Assembly (NCBI GenBank): GCA_002027195.1
Contig: MWJO01000098.1
Coordinates: forward strand, 1 to 32,247
Length of the DNA: 32,247 bases
Direction: 5' to 3'
Source of the DNA: Streptomyces sp. GKU 895
GTDB lineage: Bacteria; Actinomycetota; Actinomycetes; Streptomycetales; Streptomycetaceae
Below are positions 25,861-32,247 of this stretch, one piece after another (the stretch's first letter is position 1; every line of letters starts with the position of its first letter). Below the pieces are notes generated by a model. That model did not search any database and was not told the origin of the DNA. It worked only from the letters and a program-made list of their open reading frames with translations. The position numbers and the translations under genes were made by a program.

Positions 25861-26681
25861 GCGAGCCCCCTGGCGGTGAGGAATTCGGCGGTGTTGAGGA
25901 AGGCGCGGCGGCCCTCCGGTGTGGCGTCCCACAGGGGGTCGCCGGGCGCGGTCGGCGCGGCCCGCCAGGCGAGGACCTCCAGCGGGGTGCTGACGTAGTC
26001 GGGGCGCGGGTCGGCCGGGTGCGGGACGTTGGCGATCAGCACGGTGACGTCCTGCTCGGTCCGCAGGGTGACGCTGCCGCCGGCACCGGCCGAACCGGTG
26101 AAGTCCAGGGCGCCGTCCTCGCGGACCTCCACGCCCTGGAAGAAGGAGAGCGACGGGGGCAGATCGCGGGGTTCGAGGCCGTTCTTGGCCGCCGCCAGCT
26201 TGAACAGCTCGCGTCCGGCGGGGGAGGGGGACTGCGGGGTGCCGTCACCGTAGCGCCGTGTGTTGCGTACGAGGGTGGAGGTGCCGCACAGCGCGTCATG
26301 CCGGCCCGAGCTGTCGGCGACCACGGTCGCGAGGACGCGGCCCTGGTCGGACAGGAGCAGCTGGCCTTCGCCGAGGTAGGCGTTCCACTGCACCTTCACG
26401 GTGTCGGCGACGTTCAGCCGCTCCCAGGGGCGGTCCGCCGCGTACAGCAGGAGGTGGGCGCAGGCGTCGCCGCGCAGGTCGGTCAGGCGCAGCTCGGTGC
26501 CGCGGGCGAGCACCCGATGGGTGTAGTTGCCGCCCGCGACCGTCTCGGCCCACACCAGATGGCCCGCCTCGCAAGGGGGCTCGGGCCAGTCGGCGGCCGG
26601 CACCACCGGCATGGCCTCGGTGCGCGTGCCCTCCTGGGCGCGGGCGTGATCGCGCGCTCCGTACGTGGTCGCTGTCGCCAT
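25857..26681 (-). CDS. DUF1989 protein, urea carboxylase-associated protein 1 / carboxyguanidine deiminase subunit
   Basis: 274 residues and first gene of the minus-strand cassette. It shares the DUF1989 layout with its neighbour: LARGTELRLTDLRGDACAHL, NVADTVKVQWNAYLGEGQLL, DSSGRHDALCGTS and SLSFFQGVEV, but it is longer at both ends (UAAP1 type). The product should pair with UAAP2; together they are the reported carboxyguanidine deiminase in guanidine-degrading bacteria. ATG 26681 is chosen because GGAGG lies 6-7 nt upstream; an in-frame ATG at 26711 has no RBS. A palindromic operator sits 51 nt upstream of the start, so the TetR protein encoded divergently probably represses the whole four-gene unit. 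Confidence 0.88.
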   Translation of the reverse strand: MATATTYGARDHARAQEGTRTEAMPVVPAADWPEPPCEAGHLVWAETVAGGNYTHRVLARGTELRLTDLRGDACAHLLLYAADRPWERLNVADTVKVQWNAYLGEGQLLLSDQGRVLATVVADSSGRHDALCGTSTLVRNTRRYGDGTPQSPSPAGRELFKLAAAKNGLEPRDLPPSLSFFQGVEVREDGALDFTGSAGAGGSVTLRTEQDVTVLIANVPHPADPRPDYVSTPLEVLAWRAAPTAPGDPLWDATPEGRRAFLNTAEFLTARGLA

Positions 26682-26731
26682 CGCGGGACCTCCGGCTCCG
26701 GGAAACTTCATGGGGGGCTTCGAACGGGAGT

Positions 26732-26753
26732 ATTTCTGTCGTGCGACAGAAAT
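26732..26753. promoter_or_regulatory. Palindromic operator for the TetR regulator
   Basis: Perfect 10-bp arms ATTTCTGTCG (26732-26741) and CGACAGAAAT (26744-26753) with a 2-nt centre. The site is AT-richer than its surroundings and lies in the gap between UAAP1 and the divergent TetR gene, where a repressor would block the cassette promoter. Confidence 0.75.
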
Positions 26754-26873
26754 TAGGCGCGGGTCGGGTCACGGGGGTTGCCCGGGTGTTGCGGGCCGGT
26801 TACCGAGGGCTCACCTCGGTGGCCCCTCCGGCGTGCGGATCACCAGGTGGCGGCCTGTGCGAGGATCGAACGC

Positions 26874-27500
26874 ATGGGAACGACAGGTGGGCGACGGGTC
26901 GGCAGGCCGCGGGCCGCGCAGCGGGCGGACAGCGGGATGGAGCCGCGTGCCGAACTCCTCGCCGCGGCCGCCGAGTTGTTCACCACCCGCGGCTACGCGG
27001 CCACCACCACGCGAGCGGTCGCCGAGCGCGCGGGCATGCGTCAGGCCTCCATGTACCACTACGTCTCCGGCAAGGAGGAGCTGCTCGCCCAGCTCCTGGA
27101 GTCCACGGTCACCCCGTCCCTCGGCTACGCCCGTGAACTCCTCGCCGACGACGCGACACCGGCCGCGGACCGGCTCTGGGAGCTGTGCCGCGCCGACGTG
27201 GAACTGCTGTGCGGCGGCCCGCACAACCTCGGCGGCCTGTACCTGCTGCCCGAGGTGCGCGCCGAGCGGTTCGCCGGGTTCCGAGCCGTGCGCGCCGAAC
27301 TCAAGGACGCCTACCGGCAGCTGCTCGCCGCGACCGAGGCCGGCAGCGCGCTCGCCAAGAGCGAGCTCGACCTGCGCACCGACCTCGTCTTCGGGCTGAT
27401 CGAGGGGGTCATCCTCGTCCACCGCTCCGACCCCGAACGCCCGGTGTCGGTGTTCGCGGAGGCGACGGCCGACGCGGCGCTGCGCATCGCCGGAGTCTGA
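26874..27500 (+). CDS. TetR-family transcriptional regulator
   Basis: 208-residue one-component regulator. The N-terminal TetR DNA-binding domain (about residues 20-70) reads RAELLAAAAELFTTRGYAAT, then TRAVAERAGMRQASMYHYVSGKEELLAQLL, the classic helix-turn-helix with its following Tyr/His-Tyr segment. The C-terminal helical ligand-binding domain is unassigned. It is divergent from the carboxylase cassette, with the 22-nt palindrome between them, so it probably senses a pathway metabolite (guanidine, urea or allophanate; inference). ATG 26874 follows GAGGATCG, which could act as RBS (GAGG, 9-nt spacing) or as a -10 of a leaderless message; the sequence cannot decide. No tight link to the conservon downstream (270-nt gap). 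Confidence 0.88.
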   Translation: MGTTGGRRVGRPRAAQRADSGMEPRAELLAAAAELFTTRGYAATTTRAVAERAGMRQASMYHYVSGKEELLAQLLESTVTPSLGYARELLADDATPAADRLWELCRADVELLCGGPHNLGGLYLLPEVRAERFAGFRAVRAELKDAYRQLLAATEAGSALAKSELDLRTDLVFGLIEGVILVHRSDPERPVSVFAEATADAALRIAGV

Positions 27501-27770
27501 ACCGCCGTATCGGAAGCGGGCCTTCACCCGTCACGGTGAGTGGCTTTCGCACGCCCGTACGTCGTGACGCACCGTGTGCGAACGGCGGCTCAGCGTGTAA
27601 ATGGGGACGAGGGTACTCCTGTCGCGGGGGCGTTTTCAGGTGCTTGCTGAATATGACACGGCGATGATCCGGTCGGACTAAGCTCGCCCGCAGCGCACCG
27701 AGTTGAGATGTATTCGGGCGCTTGTTCCCTAAATATGCGCCTCCCAGCCGATATGTTTCAGAGGGCCTAC

Positions 27771-29353
27771 ATGGTGAGTGTTCAATCCCCACCCGGACGC
27801 CGTGAACTTCCCTACGCGCGCGTGCTGTTGCTGCCCGCGATACTGATGGCCGCGGCGACCGGAGCCGCAGCCGCCGCCGTGTCGGAGCCCGCCCGTACGG
27901 CCGTCGGCTGGTGCGGCGGCGTCGCCATGCTCCTGGTGCTCGCGGTGGCGGCCGAAGCGGTACGTCGCGGCCGGGCCCTGCGTGACCTGCGCGCCGAACA
28001 CGCCCGTCACACTGCGTATCTGGAACGCCGGGTCGCCGCCCACGAGGCCGAGCTCGTCCGCTTCGCCAAGGAGATCGTGCCCAACGCGATCCACCGGTTG
28101 CGATCCGGAAATTCGCCCGGTGAGGTGATTCGCCGCATCGGCGACATCGACCCCTCCTACCGCGAACTCCCCGAGTCGCAGGTGAAGGTGCTCAAGACGG
28201 TCCTCGACATCATCGACAGCGAGGAAGCCCTGCGCGACTCCGCACAGCGCAACTTCGTCAGCATCGCCCGCCGCGTCCAGGCCATCGTCCACCAGCAGAA
28301 CAACGAACTGCGGGAGATGGAGGAGGACCACGGCCGCAACCCCGAGGTCTTCGACGACCTCCTGCGCATCGACCACGGCACCGCGCTGATCGGCCGCCTC
28401 GCCGACTCCATCTCCGTGCTCGGCGGCGGCCGCCCCGGCCGCCAGTGGCCCGACCCCGTCCCGCTCTACAGCGTGCTGCGCGGCGGCATGTCCCGCATCC
28501 TCGAGTACCGCCGCATCAAGCTGGACTCCATCGCCCAGGTCAACATCCGCGGCATCTCCGTCGAACCGGTCATCCACGCCGTCGCGGAACTCATGGACAA
28601 CGCCACCCGCTACTCGCCGCCGCAGACCAAGGTCCACGTCACCGCGACCGAGGTGCAGACCGGCGTCGCCGTCGAGATCGAGGACGCCGGCGTCAGCTTC
28701 AGCGAGGAGGCCCGCAACAAGGCCGAGGGCATGCTGGAGCGGGCCAAGGCCGGCGTCGACCTCCAGGACCTCGGCGACACCCCGCGCCTCGGCCTCGCCG
28801 TCGTAGGACGTCTGTGCACACAGTTCAACATGCAGGTCTCGCTGCGCAGTTCGGCGTACGGCGGGGTCCGCGCCGTGCTCATCGTGCCGCGCGAGATGAT
28901 GACCGAGGAGCCCGCTCCCGGACTCGCCCACGCATCGGCGCCGGTGCCGTGCCGAAGACCGAAGGTGCGCTCGAAGGTCCCAAGCGCGCACCCAAGAGGC
29001 GCCGCCCCACCAGCCCCCGTATCCCGGCCACCGTGTCCATGACGGACGAGGTCCCCGAGGTGACCGAATGGACCGCGGGCGGGCTGCCGCAGCGCCGCAG
29101 CCGGGTCAAGATCCCGCTCAGCCAGCGGCTCGCCGAACAGGCCGCCGCGGAGAAGGCCGAGCGGGAGGGCAAGCCGTCCATCTGGTCGACACCCGCCCCC
29201 GCCCCCGAGCCGGAGACGAAGGAACCCGAACCCGGCCTGTGGGTCGAGGCGTTCTGGAACGGACTCAAGGGCGACCCGGACCCGACCGCATTCACCCAGC
29301 AGACCACCGAGCCGGCCCGCATCGAGGCCGACGACGAGAGGGACCACACGTGA
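27771..29353 (+). CDS. cvnA: Conservon sensor histidine kinase-like protein CvnA (frameshifted near the C-terminus as read)
   Basis: Membrane-bound sensor-kinase-like first component of a conservon, a signalling unit likened to eukaryotic G-protein-coupled systems. Two N-terminal transmembrane helices (about residues 18-55) are followed by a coiled dimerisation region and a HATPase_c domain (N box LMDNATRYSPP; then VEIEDAGVSF and a LGLAVVGRL segment). A base is missing near 28932: after PAPGLAH one extra G restores GIGAGAVPKTEGALEGPKRA, and the frame proceeds to the typical tail GLPQRRSRVKIPLSQRL and GLWVEAFWNGLKG, stopping at 29353 with GTGA overlap to cvnB (about 527 residues). Without it, translation ends at 29042. 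Start ATG 27771 or GTG 27774, RBS GAGGG 27761-27765. The 270-nt gap upstream is locally AT-rich and holds no gene. Confidence 0.88.
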
Positions 29354-29757
29354 TCCAGCAGCGCGCCAACTTCGACTGGATGCTCAAGGATCTCGCCGAT
29401 GGCGTACCGGGCATCGAGATGATCGTGGTGCTCTCCGCCGACGGCCTGCGCATCGCCCGCCACGGCGGCGACCCGGACGCCGCCGACCGCGTCGCCGCGG
29501 CCTGCGCCGGGCTCCAGAGCCTGGCCGGTGCCGTCGCCCACGAGATCCCGGGCAGCGACGGCCGGATGAAGATGGTCCTCATCGAGATCAACGGCGGCTA
29601 CTTCTATCTGATGGCCGCCGGCCCCAACGCCTACCTCGCCGTCCTGTCCGACGTGGTCGCCGAACCAGGACTGATGAGCAACAGAATGCGCGACCTGGTG
29701 GTCCGGATCGGGGCCCATCTCACCAGTCCGCCCAGGCGCAACGGCCAGACCGTATGA
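29350..29757 (+). CDS. cvnB: Conservon protein CvnB, roadblock/LC7 domain
   Basis: 135-residue roadblock/LC7-domain protein. In bacteria these regulate partner small GTPases of the MglA/Cvn type. The fold is visible as FDWMLKDLADGVPGIEMIVVL, SADGLRIA and the closing strands MVLIEINGGYFYLMAAGP and YLAVLSDVV. GTG 29350 overlaps the end of cvnA (TGA at 29351-29353), and its own stop overlaps the cvnC ATG, so translation is coupled along the operon. It acts with the CvnD GTPase at the membrane in the model system of S. coelicolor cvn9. Confidence 0.93.
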   Translation: MIQQRANFDWMLKDLADGVPGIEMIVVLSADGLRIARHGGDPDAADRVAAACAGLQSLAGAVAHEIPGSDGRMKMVLIEINGGYFYLMAAGPNAYLAVLSDVVAEPGLMSNRMRDLVVRIGAHLTSPPRRNGQTV

Positions 29758-30161
29758 CTCCTCCGCAACGCCAGCGGCGACACCCCAGCCCCGAACTCGT
29801 CGAACCGGTCCCCAAGCCCGAGGGGGAGGGCGGCGGAAAGCGCCCGCCCGAACGCCTCTACGTGGTCGCGGGACCGGACGGCGAACGCGCCGACCTCGAC
29901 CTCGTCACCTTAATCGTGGCGCGCGCCGACCCACCGCCCTCCGCGACGCCCGAGCAGACGGCGATGCTCCGGCTCACCACGGCCCCCCTGTCGGTGGCCG
30001 AGCTCTCGGCCTATCTCAACCTGCCGTTCAGCGTGGTGACCGTGCTGCTCACCGAGATGCTGGCGGCCGAACTGGTGCAGGCGCGCGCCCCGATCGTCCG
30101 GCAGGCGCTCCCCGACCGTTCCCTTCTCGAAGCGGTGATGCATGGACTTCAAAGGCTCTGA
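29754..30161 (+). CDS. cvnC: Conservon protein CvnC, DUF742
   Basis: 135-residue DUF742 protein of unknown biochemical role. A Pro/Arg-rich N-terminus is followed by RLYVVAGPDGERADLDLVTLIVA and a winged-helix-like region (LSVAELSAYLNLPFSVVTVL, EMLAAELVQARAP) and ends LLEAVMHGLQRL. ATG 29754 overlaps the cvnB stop by 4 nt. Its last 20 nt overlap the start of cvnD in another frame. The family is confined to conservon operons, where it joins the CvnA-B-D complex. Confidence 0.92.
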   Translation: MTPPQRQRRHPSPELVEPVPKPEGEGGGKRPPERLYVVAGPDGERADLDLVTLIVARADPPPSATPEQTAMLRLTTAPLSVAELSAYLNLPFSVVTVLLTEMLAAELVQARAPIVRQALPDRSLLEAVMHGLQRL

Positions 30162-30762
30162 CACCATCCCCGGACCACGCACAGAGGATCATCTGCCGCA
30201 CACGGCCCAGGCCGCGGTGAAGATCGTGATCGTGGGCGGCTTCGGAGTCGGCAAGACGACGATGGTCGGCTCGGTCAGCGAGATCAGGCCGCTGACCACC
30301 GAGGAGACCATGACGCAGGCCGGTATCGGCGTCGACGACAACTTCGGCTCCGACACCAAGACCGCCACCACCGTCGCCATGGACTTCGGCCGGATCAGCA
30401 TCACCGACCAGCTCGTGCTGTACCTGTTCGGCACCCCGGGCCAGGAACGCTTCTGGTTCCTGTGGAACGGCCTGTTCGAAGGCGCGCTCGGCGCGGTGGT
30501 GCTCGTCGACACCCGCCGACTGGAGGTCAGCTTCGACGTCATAGGGCGGCTGGAGGAGCGCGGCGTGCCCTTCGTCGTCGCCGTCAACAGCTTCCCGGAC
30601 GGGCCGCGTTACCCCGTCGAGGACCTGCGCAGCGCCCTCGACCTGGCCCCGGAGATCCCCATCGTGGAGTGCGACGCACGCCGCCGGGCGTCCAGCCGCG
30701 ACGTGCTGATGACCCTGATGCGTTTCCTGCACTCGCTCGCCATGACGGGCGCGCTCACCTGA
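30142..30762 (+). CDS. cvnD: Conservon GTPase CvnD
   Basis: 206-residue Ras-like small GTPase. P-loop GGFGVGKT at residues 32-39, switch-I-like region about 50-75 (LTTEETMTQAGIG), G3 motif FGTPGQERF (96-104, Gly-Gln in the catalytic place), and NSFPD in the G4 place where NKxD is usual, a feature of this bacterial family. Expected partner of CvnB, with CvnA as its membrane anchor and cvnE as a possible output. ATG 30142 lies within the end of cvnC. The P450 gene follows after 73 nt. Confidence 0.94.
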   Translation: MDFKGSDTIPGPRTEDHLPHTAQAAVKIVIVGGFGVGKTTMVGSVSEIRPLTTEETMTQAGIGVDDNFGSDTKTATTVAMDFGRISITDQLVLYLFGTPGQERFWFLWNGLFEGALGAVVLVDTRRLEVSFDVIGRLEERGVPFVVAVNSFPDGPRYPVEDLRSALDLAPEIPIVECDARRRASSRDVLMTLMRFLHSLAMTGALT

Positions 30763-30835
30763 CGCCCGACCCCTGACGGGCGCCGCCCCCCGACCTCAAC
30801 CCCCTTGCAACCGGATCCATTTCGGAGCGACCACA

Positions 30836-32247
30836 GTGACGCCTGAACCCCACTCCCTGACCGGTGCCGGCTCCCTCGCCGGCCCCACCCCCCCGGCTGC
30901 CGCCCCACGGCCGCGGCCCCGGGGGGGCTGCGCCGGCTCTACGGCCCCGACGCGGAGGACCTCGAAGGGCTCTACGAGCAACTCCGCGAGGAACACGGCC
31001 CGGTGGCGCCCGTGCTGCTCCACGACGACGTCCCCATGTGGATCGTCCTCGGCCACGCCGAGAACCTTCATCTGGTCGGCACGCCCTCGCACTTCTGCCG
31101 CGACAGCCGCATCTGGACCCCGCAGATCGAGGGCATGGTCAAGCCCGACCACCCGATGATGCCGCACATCGCCTGGGCGCCCATCTGCTCCTACGCCGAG
31201 GGCGACGAGCATCTGCGGCTGCGCGGCGCGGTCACCGGCGCCATGTCGACCATCGACTACCGCGCCATCCGCCGTCACATCAACCGGCACACCCAGCGCC
31301 TGGTCAACGAGTTCTGCGAGACCGGCCGGGCCGACCTGATGAGCCAGTTCGCCGAGCATCTGCCGATGGCCATCCTCTGCGAGATCCTCGGCATGCCGGA
31401 CGAGTACAACGACCGGCTCGTCCAGGCCACCCGCGACCTCCTCAAGGGCACCGAGACCGCCAACGCCAGCCAGGGGTACGTCATGGGCGTCCTCCAGCGG
31501 CTCGCCGAACGCCGCCGCAAGGAGCCCGAGGAGGACTTCGCCAGCCACCTCGTCCTGCACCCGGCGAAACTCACCGACGACGAGGTCACCACCCACCTCT
31601 GGCTCGTCCTCATGGCCGCCTACGAGGCCACGGTCAACCTCATCGGCAACGTCATCCGCATGGTCCTCACCGACCCCGGCTTCCGCGCCCGGCTCAACGG
31701 CGGTCAGATGACGGTCCCGCAGGCGGTCGAGCAGTCCCTGTGGGACGAGCCGCCGTTCAGCACCGTCTTCGCCTACTACGCCAAGCAGGACACCGAGTTG
31801 GGCGGCCAGCGCATCCGCAAGGGCGACGGCCTGCTGTTCGGTATCGCGCCGGGCAACGTCGACCCCCGGGTACGACCCGACCTCAACGCCAACATGCAGG
31901 GCAACCGCTCCCACCTCGCCTTCGGCGGCGGCCCGCACGAGTGCCCCGGTCAGGACATCGCCCGTGGCATCGCCGACACCGGTGTCGACGCGCTGCTCAT
32001 GCGACTCCCGGACGTCCAACTCGACTGCGATGAGGACGAGTTGGAGTGGCGGCAGTCGATCTCCTCACGGCATCTGGTGGAGCTGCCCGTCCGGTTCGAG
32101 CCCAAGCCGCAGCAGGACATCATGGAGAAGCCGGGCCACGCGCCGGTGCCGCAGCAGCGGCCGGCGTGGCAGCTCGGCACGGAACCGTCGGAGCCGGCCG
32201 CCCCCGGCGACGCCGGTGGCGGCGGAGCCCCAGCCGGCCGCGCCCAC
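30836..32247 (+). CDS. cvnE: Conservon cytochrome P450 CvnE, lacking ExxR (frameshifted at the N-terminus; cut by window end)
   Basis: Cytochrome P450 at the end of the conservon. The haem-ligand loop FGGGPHECPGQDIAR is present (Cys codon 31942-31944). The I-helix reads AAYEATVN, with Tyr in place of the usual Gly of (A/G)GxxT. At the K-helix the otherwise near-universal ExxR is EQSLW (31729-31743), as reported for Streptomyces CYP157 enzymes. GTG 30836 starts MTPEPHSLTGAGSLAGPTPP, but a base is missing in a G7 run (30921-30927); one extra G joins PRPRGG to LRRLYGPDAEDLEGLYEQLREEHGP. The reading frame is still open at the window end in a Pro/Ala/Gly-rich tail. Position after cvnD supports the name; the substrate is unknown. 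Confidence 0.87.

Noticed and set aside
26682..26873. Guanidine riboswitch upstream of the carboxylase cassette
   Set aside because: Looked for in the short leader on the minus strand; no ykkC-like conserved segments recognised, and a TetR operator already occupies the region.
26861..26873. Leaderless promoter for the TetR gene (GAGGAT seven nt before ATG)
   Set aside because: The same bases can serve as a Shine-Dalgarno (GAGG, 9-nt spacing) and no -35 is visible, so the call is not decidable.
6923..30927. Programmed frameshifting as the cause of the gene breaks
   Set aside because: Both +1 and -1 events occur in unrelated genes, without a shared slippery site, stop or stimulatory structure; base errors in G/C runs fit better.
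1..32247. tRNA, rRNA, CRISPR array, insertion sequence or prophage
   Set aside because: None seen. The endonuclease VII-like gene is phage-type but stands alone, without integrase, structural genes or attachment-site repeats.

Overview
The window is a high-GC actinobacterial chromosome segment, almost certainly from a Streptomyces. It shows strong G/C bias at third codon positions, many GTG/TTG starts, the Pup-proteasome gene set, a Tat locus and a Streptomyces-type conservon. The first 19 kb keeps the actinobacterial order pafA / pafB-pafC / tatA-tatC / helY known from mycobacteria, with Streptomyces-specific genes in between.

Layout. (1) 332-6497, plus strand: Pup-proteasome system: arc (Mpa-type ATPase), dop, then the compact run pup / endonuclease VII-like HNH gene / prcB / prcA. 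Pup ends in a genome-encoded Gly-Gly-Glu. A phage-type nuclease gene sits between pup and prcB and overlaps the prcB start. (2) 6569-8960: a LacI-family regulator and a divergent MFS transporter sharing an inverted-repeat operator candidate. (3) 8970-14592: pafA (Pup ligase, apparently leaderless), two FKBP-type isomerase genes (one a two-domain lipoprotein), the pafB-pafC DNA-damage activator pair, a small zinc-ribbon protein and a tiny membrane protein. (4) 14854-20075: tatA, tatC, a lipid kinase and helY (Ski2-like helicase). (5) 20041-27500: a minus-strand nitrogen cassette, DUF1989 pair / biotin carboxylase of the urea-guanidine type / allophanate hydrolase, with a divergent TetR regulator and a near-perfect palindromic operator. 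(6) 27771-end: a conservon (cvnA-B-C-D-E) whose P450 runs off the window and has EQSLW in place of the P450 ExxR motif.

How parts fit. PafB-PafC activates promoters of the RecA-NDp type (TTGTCRGTG-N8-TANNNT). Two such motifs are readable here: an excellent one 11 nt upstream of helY and a core match upstream of pup. If they work, the DNA-damage regulator encoded here drives the pup-nuclease-proteasome operon and the helicase, making the locus a small self-contained stress circuit. The DUF1989 pair suggests that the 'urea' cassette is a guanidine-use pathway.

Quality warning. Six otherwise typical genes are broken by single-base indels, helY twice, mostly in short G/C runs: LacI, MFS, helY, the carboxylase, cvnA and cvnE. 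The zinc-ribbon gene may be a further case, and allophanate hydrolase lacks a stop at its expected end. The pattern looks more like sequencing or assembly error than gene decay. These genes are annotated over their full probable extent with the break point given. No rRNA, tRNA, CRISPR array or insertion sequence was seen.
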